A stretch of 10,007 bases of DNA from Lichenicola sp964658455 (GCA_964658455.1 CAZZZA010000111.1:1-10007), one strand, 5' to 3'. Shown: positions 1-6,806, counted from the stretch's first letter. Program-made: numbers and translations. Notes: generated from the sequence alone by a model not told the origin.

Positions 1-406
1 AGCCCTGGGCGACGATCCAGTCGACGATTCCCCTGGTGTTGCCGATCAGCTGGTCGCAGGCGCGGTAGTTGTCGAGGTCGTAGAAGCCGCCGAGACGGCC
101 GGCGAGCACGTAGTCGCCGGCCGGGGTCATGCGGCCGGCGCGATTCATCCAGGCCACCGCGACCGCGGGCGCGAAGCGGCGCAGCGCGCGGCGGATCGCC
201 GGCCGCGTCGACAGATCGAGCCGGCCGCCGAAGCGCAGCTCCAGTGGCGACAGCCCGCCGGCGCGCAGCCGGGCGGCACGGGCGGCGTCGCGGCGCATCA
301 CCGCCAGCACCTGGGCGCCGTCGGCGGCCAGCGCGATCGACAGCCGCTCGTAGAACAGCTCCGCGCCGCCGGCCGGGGCGCCGGCCATGATCTGCGCCAC
401 CCTCAA
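1..406 (-). CDS. GT4-type glycosyltransferase, N-terminal part (runs off left edge)
   Basis: The 3' end lies outside the window; about 135 N-terminal residues are visible. The start reads RVAQIMAGAPAGGAELFYER, with the Gly-rich loop and GGAE motif (residues 13-16) typical of the first Rossmann half of GT-B fold, GT4-family sugar transferases. Later segments include FGGRLDLSTRP, VAWMNRAGRM and a LIGNTRGIVDW stretch near the edge. I infer a cytoplasmic enzyme that transfers a nucleotide-activated sugar in LPS core or surface polysaccharide assembly; donor and acceptor cannot be read from this piece. The start chosen is TTG at 406, which overlaps the upstream GT9 stop codon (TTGA) and gives the expected beta-strand just before the Gly loop. 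GTG at 400 is an alternative, while ATG at 388 would cut into the strand. The overlap implies translational coupling with the GT9 gene. Family assignment is firm, exact role is not. Confidence 0.82.
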   Translation of the reverse strand, partial: MRVAQIMAGAPAGGAELFYERLSIALAADGAQVLAVMRRDAARAARLRAGGLSPLELRFGGRLDLSTRPAIRRALRRFAPAVAVAWMNRAGRMTPAGDYVLAGRLGGFYDLDNYRACDQLIGNTRGIVDWIVAQG

Positions 407-1299
407 GCGATCAGCCCCAGCGCCGCGTGCAGCGCGGTCTCGACCCGCAGGCCGCCGATCGGCGCCGCCCCCTCCGGACCGGGCGCCTGCACGAAGCCGG
501 CGCGCGGCCCGGCCGGCGCGTATTCCGAGGCGCGGCTCGGCCCGAACAGGCCGAGCGTCGGGATGCCGGTGGCCGCCGCGAGATGCATCAGGCCGGAATC
601 GTTGCCGACATAGAGCATGCAGCGCGCCAAGCATGCCGCCGCCTCGGCCAGCGACAGCATGCCGCGCAGGTCAATCGGATCGTCGAGCCGGTCGATCAGC
701 GCCTGGCCCAGCGCCCGCTCGGCGGCACCTGGCCCGGCGAACACCACCGGCCGCGCGGCCGGGACCGCCTCGCGCAGCCGCGCGAACAGGGCGGCGAAAT
801 TCGCGGCCGGCCAGACCTTGCCGGTCCAGTTCGCGGTCGGTCCGAGCGCGATATAGGGGCCGTCGCCGGGCAGCATCGCCGCGGCGACGTCGCGATCCGG
901 CGCGTCGAACCAGGCCACCGGCAGCGGCGCCGGCTCCAGCCCCAGCACGCCGGCCAGATGCAGGGTGCGATGGCCGGCGCGCCGGCCGCCGCGCATGATG
1001 GCGCGGCGTCGGGCCGGGATGAAGAAGCTGAGCGCCGAGCCGCGCAGGTCGATCGCGAGGTCCCACCGGGTGCCGACGCAGGCGCGCCAGAGCGACAGCC
1101 AGTGCAGGTCGCGCTTCTGTTTCTCGACCACGATCACCCGGTCGAGGCGCGGCATGCGCTGGAACAGGCCCGCCGCCACCGGTCCGCAGGCGACGCTGAT
1201 CCTGGCATCCGGCACGGTGCGCAGCAGGTGGTCGAGCAGCCCGGTCGACAGCACCGCATCGCCGAGCCGGGTGGCGGTGATGAACAGGATACGGGTCAG
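403..1299 (-). CDS. GT9 family glycosyltransferase (ADP-heptose:LPS heptosyltransferase-like)
   Basis: With the start proposed here the protein is 298 residues, normal for GT9. The N-terminus TRILFITATRLGDAVLSTGL (residues 2-21) is the GT9 first strand and its GD loop. Other family marks are ACGPVAAGLF, DLAIDLRGS (about 81-89), LGPTANWTGKVWP (about 152-164) in the donor half, and the hallmark YVGNDSGLMHLAAA (about 230-243) followed by GLFGPSRASEYAP. The family transfers heptose or a related sugar from an ADP-sugar to LPS inner core at the inner face of the inner membrane; the exact sugar here is inferred only. No ATG, GTG or TTG exists between the in-frame TAA at 1330-1332 and GTG at 1254, and starting at 1254 would delete the conserved first 15 residues. 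CTG at 1299 is preceded at 7 bases by GGAG, so it is taken as the start. The gene is divergent from ygfZ and overlaps the GT4 gene by 4 bases. Confidence 0.88.
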   Translation of the reverse strand: MTRILFITATRLGDAVLSTGLLDHLLRTVPDARISVACGPVAAGLFQRMPRLDRVIVVEKQKRDLHWLSLWRACVGTRWDLAIDLRGSALSFFIPARRRAIMRGGRRAGHRTLHLAGVLGLEPAPLPVAWFDAPDRDVAAAMLPGDGPYIALGPTANWTGKVWPAANFAALFARLREAVPAARPVVFAGPGAAERALGQALIDRLDDPIDLRGMLSLAEAAACLARCMLYVGNDSGLMHLAAATGIPTLGLFGPSRASEYAPAGPRAGFVQAPGPEGAAPIGGLRVETALHAALGLIA

Positions 1300-1306
1300 G
1301 GCGGGG

Positions 1307-1310
1307 CTCC
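1307..1310 (-). promoter_or_regulatory. Shine-Dalgarno of the GT9 gene supporting a CTG start
   Basis: On the minus strand, GGAG (1310 down to 1307) is followed by seven bases and then CTG at 1299-1297. This ideal spacing is the main evidence for the non-standard start codon, together with the conserved GT9 N-terminus that begins directly after it. Confidence 0.6.
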
Positions 1311-1333
1311 AGCAGGATCGGCGGCCCTGTTAG

Positions 1334-1348
1334 AACCTTTCGCAGGTT
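1334..1348. repeat. short inverted repeat AACCT-N5-AGGTT
   Basis: A perfect 5-base inverted repeat (1334-1338 and 1344-1348) with a 5-base spacer sits in the middle of the divergent intergenic region, overlapping the proposed -10 of the plus-strand promoter. It could be a small operator for a dimeric regulator. It is short enough to be chance. Confidence 0.3.
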
Positions 1349-1370
1349 GTCGGAAGCCGCCCGCTCCCCC

Positions 1371-1374
1371 AAGG
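1371..1374 (+). promoter_or_regulatory. Shine-Dalgarno of ygfZ
   Basis: AAGG at 1371-1374 is eight bases upstream of ATG 1383. This decides for ATG 1383 over the in-frame TTG at 1347, which would add 12 residues not expected for the family and would lie inside the promoter region. Confidence 0.65.
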
Positions 1375-1382
1375 TCTGCTCC

Positions 1383-2204
1383 ATGGCCAAGCTCGCTCAC
1401 CTGCCCGCCCGCGCCGTCGTCTCGGTCGTGGGCGAGGACCGCGTCCCGTTCCTGCAGGGGCTGGTGTCGAACGACGTCGCGCTGGTGACGGCCGGGCGCT
1501 GCGTCTGGGCGGCGCTGCTGACGCCGCAGGGCAAGTACCTGGCGGATTTCTTCATCCTCGCCGATCGCGACCGGTTGCTGCTCGATTGCGAGCGCGGCCA
1601 GGCGGCGATGCTGGCGGCCAAGCTGTCGCGGTTCAGGCTGCGCGCCAAGGTGGCGGTCGCCGAAACCGCGCTCGCGGTCTGCGTCGGCTGGGACGGAATG
1701 CCGCTTCTGCCGGACGGCGCGATCGTGGCGGCCGACCCGCGCCTGCCCGACGCCGGCTGGCGGGTGCTGAGCGAGGCGGTGCCGCAGACCAACGCCGACG
1801 CCGAGGACTACGACCGCCACCGCCTGCGGCTCGGGCTGCCCGACGGGACCCGCGACAGCGAGCCGGACAAGACGGTGCTGCTGGAGGCCGGCTTCGACGA
1901 GCTGGGCGGGATCTCCTGGACCAAGGGCTGCTACATGGGCCAGGAGCTGACCGCCCGCACCCGCTATCGCGGGCTGCTGAAGCGCCGCCTGGTGCCGGTC
2001 CACAGCGGCTCGGCGCTGCCGCCGTCCGGCACCGTGCTGCTGCAGCAGGATCGCGAGATCGGCACCATGCGGTCGTCGCGCGACGGGGTCGGGCTGGCGG
2101 TGCTGCGGCTGGAGCATCTGCACGGCGCGGTGCAGACCCAGGCCGGCCTGATCGAGCCGCGGGTGCCGGAATGGATGCGGCTGCCGGCGGCGCCCGCATC
2201 ATGA
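1383..2204 (+). CDS. ygfZ: YgfZ/GcvT-domain folate-binding protein, Fe-S cluster maintenance
   Basis: This 273-residue protein belongs to the YgfZ/IBA57 family, which uses a tetrahydrofolate-binding GcvT-like fold to support assembly or repair of some Fe-S enzymes in the cytoplasm. The N-terminal part has the family pattern VPFLQGLVSNDV (about 21-32) and LTPQGKYLADFFI (about 46-58). The signature K-G-C-Y-x-G-Q-E is present as KGCYMGQE at 181-188; its Cys183 corresponds to the essential cysteine of E. coli YgfZ. The following TARTRYRG and the C-terminal small beta domain also fit. At 273 residues it is shorter than E. coli YgfZ, as is usual in alphaproteobacteria. It is the first gene of the plus-strand set and its stop overlaps the hisI start (ATGA at 2201-2204). 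The family call is strong; its client enzymes are unknown, and the next gene product, HisI, is not an Fe-S enzyme. Confidence 0.92.
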   Translation: MAKLAHLPARAVVSVVGEDRVPFLQGLVSNDVALVTAGRCVWAALLTPQGKYLADFFILADRDRLLLDCERGQAAMLAAKLSRFRLRAKVAVAETALAVCVGWDGMPLLPDGAIVAADPRLPDAGWRVLSEAVPQTNADAEDYDRHRLRLGLPDGTRDSEPDKTVLLEAGFDELGGISWTKGCYMGQELTARTRYRGLLKRRLVPVHSGSALPPSGTVLLQQDREIGTMRSSRDGVGLAVLRLEHLHGAVQTQAGLIEPRVPEWMRLPAAPAS

Positions 2205-2587
2205 GCGACGCCGTGCTCGACCAGGTCGCCTTCGACTCGGCAGGGCTCATCGCCGCGATCGCCCAGCAGCACGATACCGGCGAGGTGCTGATGCTGGCCT
2301 GGATGAACCGCGCGGCGCTGGCGGAGACGCTGGCCACCGGCCGGGTCTGCTACTACAGCCGCAGCCGGGCCCGGCTGTGGCGCAAGGGCGAGCGTTCCGG
2401 GCAGACCCAGCGGCTGGTCGAGCTGCGCCTGGATTGCGATCGCGACGCGGTGCTGCTGCTGGTCGAGCAGACCGGTGTCGCCTGCCATACCGGCCGCAGG
2501 AGCTGCTTCTACCAGGCGGTCCGCGACGGCGCGCTGGCCGCGACCACCGAGCCCGAGATCGATCCCGACGATCTCTATCGCGCGTGA
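2201..2587 (+). CDS. hisI: phosphoribosyl-AMP cyclohydrolase
   Basis: At 128 residues this is a stand-alone HisI, without the HisE pyrophosphohydrolase domain fused to it in enterobacteria. It opens the adenine ring of phosphoribosyl-AMP to give ProFAR in histidine synthesis, in the cytoplasm. Diagnostic motifs are all present: VLMLAWMN (29-36), YYSRSRARLWRKGE (51-64), SGQTQ (66-70), the metal site DCDRD (Asp78, Cys79, Asp80, Asp82) and CHTGRRSCFY (95-104). The Asp residues correspond to the family's Mg2+ ligands and Cys79, Cys95 and Cys102 to its Zn2+ ligands. ATG 2201 overlaps the ygfZ stop, so translation is probably coupled; no strong Shine-Dalgarno is seen. The gene is apart from any other his gene in this window, and its neighbours are ygfZ and lpxB. 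Identification is near certain. Confidence 0.97.
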   Translation: MSDAVLDQVAFDSAGLIAAIAQQHDTGEVLMLAWMNRAALAETLATGRVCYYSRSRARLWRKGERSGQTQRLVELRLDCDRDAVLLLVEQTGVACHTGRRSCFYQAVRDGALAATTEPEIDPDDLYRA

Positions 2588-2603
2588 CGCGGCCGCCTTG
2601 CCG

Positions 2604-3788
2604 ATGAGCGAACCAACGATCTGGATCATGGCCGGCGAGGCGAGCGGCGACGTGCTGGGCGCGCGGCTGATGGCGGCGCTGCAGCGGCAGCGCCCGGGCT
2701 TGTCGTTCCGCGGCATCGGCGGCGCGCGCATGACCGAGCGCGGCCTGTGCAGCCTGTTCCCGATGCGCGAACTGGCGGTGATGGGGCTGGTCGAGATCCT
2801 GCCCCGGCTGCGCCGCCTGTCGCGCCGGCTCGACGAGGCGGTGGCCGACATCCGCAGCGGCCGGCCGGCGCTGGTGGTGACGATTGACAGCCCGGGCTTC
2901 GCGCTGCGGCTGCTGCAGCGGATCGCCGGGCTGGGGATCGCGCGGGTACATTACGTGGCGCCGCAGGTCTGGGCCTGGCGCGAGCACCGGGTGCGCGAGT
3001 TCCCCGGCCGTTGGGAGCGGCTGCTCTGCCTGCTGCCGTTCGAGCCGGCCTTCTTCGCCAGGCATGGGCTTGAGGCCCGGTTCGTCGGCCATCCGGTGCT
3101 GCAATCGGGCGCCGGCGACGGCGACGCCGCACGGTTCCGCGCCGCACACCGGCTGGATGCCGACGCCCCGGTGCTGATCCTGATGCCGGGCAGCCGCCGC
3201 AGCGAGGTGCCGCGCCTGCTGCCGGTGTTCGCCCGCACCGTCTCCCTGCTGTCGCGCCGCGTTCCCAAGCTGGTGCCGGTGCTGGTGGCGTCCCCGGTGG
3301 TAGCGGCGACGATCGCCAAGGCGGTCCGGCGTTGGCCGGTGCAGCCGATCGTGATCGCCGACATCGAGGCCAAGCACGATGCGTTCGCCGCCGCCGCCGT
3401 GCCGGGGCTGGGCGCCGCGCTGACCAAATCCGGCACCTCGACGCTGGAGCTGGCGCTGGCCGGGGTGCCGATGGCGGTCACCTACCGGGTCAATCCGCTG
3501 ACCGCTGCGATCGCCCGGCGCCTGATCCGGGTGCCGTTCGTGGCGATGGTCAATCTGCTGGCGCAGGAACGCCTGGTGCCGGAACTGCTGCAGCAGGCGT
3601 GCCGTGCCGACCGGCTGGCCGAAACCGTCGCCACGCTGCTCGGCGACCGCGCGGTCGCCGACGCGCAGCGTGCCGGTTTCGCGCGCGTCATGCAGGCGCT
3701 GTCGGCGGGCGACGAGGCGCCGGCCGACGCGGCGGCGCGCGAGGTGCTGGCGATGCTCGATTCCGGCCCGGCGGCGTCCGGCGGCTGA
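2604..3788 (+). CDS. lpxB: lipid A disaccharide synthase
   Basis: LpxB (394 residues; E. coli has 382) condenses UDP-2,3-diacylglucosamine with lipid X to form the lipid A disaccharide at the inner membrane, a GT19-family reaction. Motifs run in the expected order: IMAGEASGDVLGARL (8-22), GIGGARM (37-43), AVMGLVEILPRL (58-69), VTIDSPGF (92-99), HYVAPQVWAWREHR (116-129), LLPFEPAFF (143-151), FVGHPVLQ (160-167), LMPGSRRSEV (193-202), the late TKSGTSTLELAL (274-285) and TYRVNPLT. Asp95 and Arg198 lie in these conserved motifs. ATG 2604 starts directly at the conserved strand; an in-frame TTG at 2598 is possible but adds only two residues. The gap from hisI is 16 bases with no clear Shine-Dalgarno. 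The stop shares one base with the next start (TGATG). In many alphaproteobacteria lpxB closes an lpxD-fabZ-lpxA-lpxI cluster; none of those genes is adjacent here. Confidence 0.97.
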   Translation: MSEPTIWIMAGEASGDVLGARLMAALQRQRPGLSFRGIGGARMTERGLCSLFPMRELAVMGLVEILPRLRRLSRRLDEAVADIRSGRPALVVTIDSPGFALRLLQRIAGLGIARVHYVAPQVWAWREHRVREFPGRWERLLCLLPFEPAFFARHGLEARFVGHPVLQSGAGDGDAARFRAAHRLDADAPVLILMPGSRRSEVPRLLPVFARTVSLLSRRVPKLVPVLVASPVVAATIAKAVRRWPVQPIVIADIEAKHDAFAAAAVPGLGAALTKSGTSTLELALAGVPMAVTYRVNPLTAAIARRLIRVPFVAMVNLLAQERLVPELLQQACRADRLAETVATLLGDRAVADAQRAGFARVMQALSAGDEAPADAAAREVLAMLDSGPAASGG

Positions 3789-4732
3789 TGCACGCGATCC
3801 TGTCGATCCTGCTGCCGATCTTCGGGCTGATCCTCGCCGGCTACGTCGCCGGCCGGCAGAACTGGCTCGGCGACGGCGCCACCAGCGTGCTGAACCGGTT
3901 CGTGGTCCGGCTGGCGCTGCCGGCGGAGCTGTTCCAGAGCATGGCGCAGGTCGGCCGCGCCCAGATCGCCCATCCCGCCTTCCTCGCCTGTTTCGCCCTT
4001 GCCATGCTGGCGACGTTCGCCATCGGCTTCGCGCTGGATTTCCGGCGTCCGGTGCAGCGGTCGAACCGGGTGTCCGGGGCGGCGATCGAGGGGCTGGCGG
4101 CGGGCTACGCCAACACCGCCTTCATCGGCATCCCGCTCTGTCTCGGCGTGTTCGGCGAGGCCGGGTTGCCGCCGGTGATCCTGGCGACGCTGCTGACGGT
4201 CTGCGCGCTGTTCGCGTTCTCGATCGCCCTGGTCGAACTCGATCTGCAGTCCGGCCAGAACGCCGCGCGCACGCTGCGCAATGTCGGCATCGCGCTGCTG
4301 CGCAATCCGCTGGTGCTGGCGCCGATCGCCGGCGGGCTGGTCAATGCGAGCGGCGTCGAACTCGGCGGGCCGCTGCTGCGCTTCACCACCCTGCTGGGCG
4401 CCGCCGCCAGCCCGTGCGCCCTGGTGACGATCGGCCTGTTCCTGGCCGAACGCACGATCGGCGCGGTCTCGCGCGGCGCCGTCGCGCGGGTGGTCGCGCT
4501 GAAGCTGCTGCTGCAGCCGGGGCTGACCGCGGTGCTGGCGCTGTTCGTGTTCCATCTCGAACCGCTCTGGGCCAAGGCGGCGATCCTGATCGCGGCGCTG
4601 CCGGTCGGCACCGGACCTTTCATGCTCGCCAGGCTGTACGAGCGCGAGGCCGGAGTCGCCAGCCGCGCGACCCTGGTCTCGACCGTGCTGTCGCTGCTCA
4701 CGGTCTCGCTGCTGCTGAACTGGGTCGGCTGA
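3788..4732 (+). CDS. AEC (auxin efflux carrier) family transporter
   Basis: This 314-residue, strongly hydrophobic protein has the AEC pattern of two five-helix halves, about ten membrane segments. Visible marks are TM1 (about 3-21), LNRFVVRLALPAELF (35-49), GYANTAFIGIPLCLG (106-120) matching the broken-helix Asn-Thr region of the family, RNPLVLAPIAGGL (172-184), ASPCALVTIGLFLA (207-220) and ALPVGTGPFMLARLYE (270-285) near the C-terminus. Bacterial AEC proteins are secondary carriers in the inner membrane; known or proposed substrates include malonate and other organic acids. The substrate here cannot be read from sequence and the neighbours give no catabolic context. ATG 3788 overlaps the lpxB stop by one base, so expression is probably coupled, and it closes the plus-strand operon. 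Confidence in the family is high, in the substrate none. Confidence 0.92.
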   Translation: MHAILSILLPIFGLILAGYVAGRQNWLGDGATSVLNRFVVRLALPAELFQSMAQVGRAQIAHPAFLACFALAMLATFAIGFALDFRRPVQRSNRVSGAAIEGLAAGYANTAFIGIPLCLGVFGEAGLPPVILATLLTVCALFAFSIALVELDLQSGQNAARTLRNVGIALLRNPLVLAPIAGGLVNASGVELGGPLLRFTTLLGAAASPCALVTIGLFLAERTIGAVSRGAVARVVALKLLLQPGLTAVLALFVFHLEPLWAKAAILIAALPVGTGPFMLARLYEREAGVASRATLVSTVLSLLTVSLLLNWVG

Positions 4733-4742
4733 GGCCCGCCGT

Positions 4743-4762
4743 CGCCGCCGGGTGCGGCGGCG
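4743..4762. terminator. GC hairpin in the convergent junction, possible bidirectional terminator
   Basis: CGCCGCCG (4743-4750) and CGGCGGCG (4755-4762) form a perfect 8-base stem with loop GGTG, placed 10 bases after the AEC stop and 4 bases before the end of the convergent lipase-like gene. No T-run follows on either strand, so this is not a classic intrinsic terminator. It may aid Rho-dependent ending or block read-through. In DNA this rich in GCC/GGC triplets such stems also arise by chance. Confidence 0.35.
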
Positions 4763-4766
4763 CCCG

Positions 4767-6770
4767 TCAGCCGAAGACGATGCCGGCATGGCCGAGGTCG
4801 GTATCGCCGTGGAAGGTGATGGTGGCGTGGTCGGCCAGCGACACCACCAGGTTGCCGCCGGCGACCGACGTCGCCGCCACATCGTTGATCCGCACCGACG
4901 CGGTCGCCGGATCGAAGCCGAAAATGTCGACGACGCCGCTGCTGCCGCCATCGAACGCCAGCTCGGCCCGCAGCGCCTGGGTGAGATCGACGCTGGCGCT
5001 CCCCGCCCCGCCGGTCAGGCTCATGTTGCCGCGCCCGGCCTCGATCACCGACTGGCCGCCACCGAGCGTGATCGCCGCATCGTTGCCGCCGCCCTGGAAC
5101 CTGAACAGGGCCGCCTGCCCGACCGTGATGGTCTGGGCGCCGGTGGTGGCGGCATTGTCGGTGACAGTGAGCGTGCCGCTGCCGTTAATGGTGATGGTCT
5201 GCGCCGCCGCGCCGCCGGAGACGCTGTTCTGGCCGCCGCCGAGATCCAGATGGCACGGCTTGCCGCCGCCCGCATAGGTGAAGGCGCCGCTATTGGCGAT
5301 GCTCTCGACCCGGGTCAGTCCGGTCTGCGCGCCGACGGCGCCACTGATCGCGGTCGCGGCGCTGCCGTCCAGCAGGATCAGATCGTCGCCGCCGCCCTCC
5401 CGGAAGGCCAGGGCGGCGCTGCCCGCCCAGACGGTGTTGCCGCCCAGACTGTCGATCGTCGCGCCGCCGGTCTGACCGGCCCCGTTCAGGACGATGGTGG
5501 CGCCACCCCCATGAAACGAAAGCGCGTCGGCGCCGCCGAACAGGATCGAAGCCGAGGCGCCGTCGGTGTCGATGGTCTGGGTGTGCCCGCCATCGCCCCA
5601 GACCATGAATTCGTTTCTGGCCGAGCCGTCGCCGCCATGCACGTCGAGGGTGCTGGAGGCGCCGCCGGCATCGCCGAGGATGAAGACGCTGTGACCGCCG
5701 GCGGTGTAGTCGACGGCGGCGGCGCCCATCCACACCGCGTTGCCGCCGAGGCTCTCGATCGTCACCGCGCCGTTCTGCCCGGCGCCGTTCAGCACGATGG
5801 TGGTGTTGCCGGCGATCATCGCCAGGGCGGCGTTGCCGCCGAACACCACCTTGGCGGCGTCGTTGCCGGTCAGGTCGATCATGGCGATCATCCCCGGCGC
5901 GTCGGCCACGCCCAGCACGGTGGCGGAGCCGTCGGACCCGGTATCGCTCCAATAGGCCGCGTTGCCCGGACCGTTCAGCGCCGCGATCTGCGCCAGCGAG
6001 ACATCGCCGTATCGCGCGGCGATCTGCGCCGCATAGACCGCGAGCGCGTGCTGGCTCCAGGCGGCGGAGAAGGCCGGTCCGGACGCGGTCAGGGCGGCGA
6101 TCGGGTCGGACGCCACCGAGATGCCGTCGGCCGTCGCGGCGGCGATGAAGTCACGCAGCACCGAGAAGTCGCTGCCGTCGCCGAGCAGCGCCACCGCGCC
6201 GACATGGTCCATCCTGGTCGTCACCGCCCGCACATAGTGCGCCTCGGCTGCATCCGTCGCCTCGTTGCCGAACGGGTCGCCGAGACCCACGAAACTGACG
6301 AAATCGGCGGCGGGCCGGGTGTTGGCATGACCGCCGAGCCCGGATCCGGCGAACGAGGCGCCGGCCAGACCGGTCTCGCTGGCAACGTATTCGGCCAGCG
6401 AACCACCCAGCGAGTGCCCGGTGACATAGATCCGCCCCGAGGCGATGCCGGCCGCCGCCGCTTGCGTTCGCACCGTGTTCGCGAACGTCACCGCGTCGGC
6501 GAAGCCGGCCAGCGTGGCGACCGCGACGCCGGCGGCGAGCGGCTGATCGAGCGCGAGCTGGGCGCCGGTCTCGGTGCCCTGGTAGGCGATGATCACGTTG
6601 CCGTCCTGGTCGCGATAGGCGGTCGCGGTGCAGCCGTTGGCGGTGACGACGGCGAGGTCCTGCCCAGCGGCATCCTGCATCACGGCCAGACCACCGCCGG
6701 CGACGCCCTGCTCGACCGAGGCCGATGCGTTCAGCAGTGTCTGGATCGCGATACTGGCGTTGCTGGTCAT
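4767..6770 (-). CDS. lipase-like alpha/beta hydrolase with Gly-rich beta-repeats, probable type I secreted protein
   Basis: The 667-residue protein has an N-terminal hydrolase domain and a long C-terminal repeat region. Residues about 1-265 resemble class 3 lipase-type folds: a strand VIIAYQGTET (59-68), the nucleophile elbow YVTGHSLGGSLAEY (115-128) with Ser120, a candidate acid Asp165 in VGLGDPFGN after a strand, and a candidate His241 in a helix-like SQHALAVY. Residues about 280-667 are Gly/Ala/Asn-rich short strands, including a 63-residue segment repeated at a 101-residue offset and RTX-like but degenerate pieces (GGGDDLILL, GGGNDAAITL). There is no signal peptide, and only two Cys residues (47, 506). 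The C-terminus (IFGFDPATASV, then VVSLADHATITFHG) resembles the ends of type I secretion substrates. Function as an exported lipase or esterase is inferred; substrate unknown. ATG 6770 has AGGG ten bases upstream. A 683-residue open frame on the opposite strand is a shadow. Confidence 0.78.
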   Translation of the reverse strand: MTSNASIAIQTLLNASASVEQGVAGGGLAVMQDAAGQDLAVVTANGCTATAYRDQDGNVIIAYQGTETGAQLALDQPLAAGVAVATLAGFADAVTFANTVRTQAAAAGIASGRIYVTGHSLGGSLAEYVASETGLAGASFAGSGLGGHANTRPAADFVSFVGLGDPFGNEATDAAEAHYVRAVTTRMDHVGAVALLGDGSDFSVLRDFIAAATADGISVASDPIAALTASGPAFSAAWSQHALAVYAAQIAARYGDVSLAQIAALNGPGNAAYWSDTGSDGSATVLGVADAPGMIAMIDLTGNDAAKVVFGGNAALAMIAGNTTIVLNGAGQNGAVTIESLGGNAVWMGAAAVDYTAGGHSVFILGDAGGASSTLDVHGGDGSARNEFMVWGDGGHTQTIDTDGASASILFGGADALSFHGGGATIVLNGAGQTGGATIDSLGGNTVWAGSAALAFREGGGDDLILLDGSAATAISGAVGAQTGLTRVESIANSGAFTYAGGGKPCHLDLGGGQNSVSGGAAAQTITINGSGTLTVTDNAATTGAQTITVGQAALFRFQGGGNDAAITLGGGQSVIEAGRGNMSLTGGAGSASVDLTQALRAELAFDGGSSGVVDIFGFDPATASVRINDVAATSVAGGNLVVSLADHATITFHGDTDLGHAGIVFG
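5352..5540 (-). repeat. internal beta-repeat, copy 2 (residues 411-473 of the lipase-like protein)
   Basis: This copy begins FGGADAL and contains TIVLNGAGQTG, then TIDSLGGNTVWAG. It lies exactly 303 bases (101 codons) from copy 1 and aligns without gaps. The 38 residues between the copies and those after copy 2 are not clearly alike, so this is an old or partial duplication. Confidence 0.8.
5655..5843 (-). repeat. internal beta-repeat, copy 1 (residues 310-372 of the lipase-like protein)
   Basis: This copy begins FGGNAAL and contains TIVLNGAGQNG, then TIESLGGNAVWMG. By hand alignment about 34 of 63 residues are identical to copy 2, with no gaps. The core shared elements are FGG, TIVLNGAGQ and SLGGN-VW. 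Confidence 0.8.
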
Positions 6771-6806
6771 GATCCCCGAGCCCTGTGCGGACTCGGAGGC
6801 TAGGCA

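Larger units (their letters stand above)
1300..1382. promoter_or_regulatory. divergent promoter region between the GT9 and ygfZ genes
   Basis: These 83 bases separate two divergently transcribed genes, so both promoters should lie here or overlap the gene starts. The least GC-rich part is about 1328-1350. On the plus strand, TG-T-TAGAAC (1328-1336) resembles an extended -10 element (TAGAAC matches TATAAT at 4 of 6), but no good -35 stands 16-18 bases upstream. On the minus strand, CCGACA (1353-1348) is a weak -35-like hexamer. Existence of promoters here is inferred from gene arrangement; the exact elements are uncertain. Confidence 0.4.

Noticed and set aside
1347..1382. Earlier TTG start for ygfZ
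   Set aside because: It would add 12 atypical residues and start inside the inverted repeat; AAGG positioned for ATG 1383 is a better signal.
427..1488. 353-codon plus-strand open frame across the GT9 gene and the ygfZ start
   Set aside because: It covers a clear GT9 coding region, crosses a divergent promoter region, and gives a low-complexity Arg/Gln/Gly/Ala protein.
3482..4951. 489-codon minus-strand open frame opposite lpxB and the AEC gene
   Set aside because: It is antisense to two genes with unmistakable family motifs, and its own translation is Arg/Gln/Asp/Ala-rich and motif-free.
4752..6803. 683-codon open frame on the plus strand opposite the lipase-like gene
   Set aside because: Its translation is Arg/His/Asp/Gly/Gln-rich with no recognisable motif, as expected for the antisense of GC-rich coding DNA. 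The minus-strand frame has a GHSLGG elbow, internal repeats and a plausible start.
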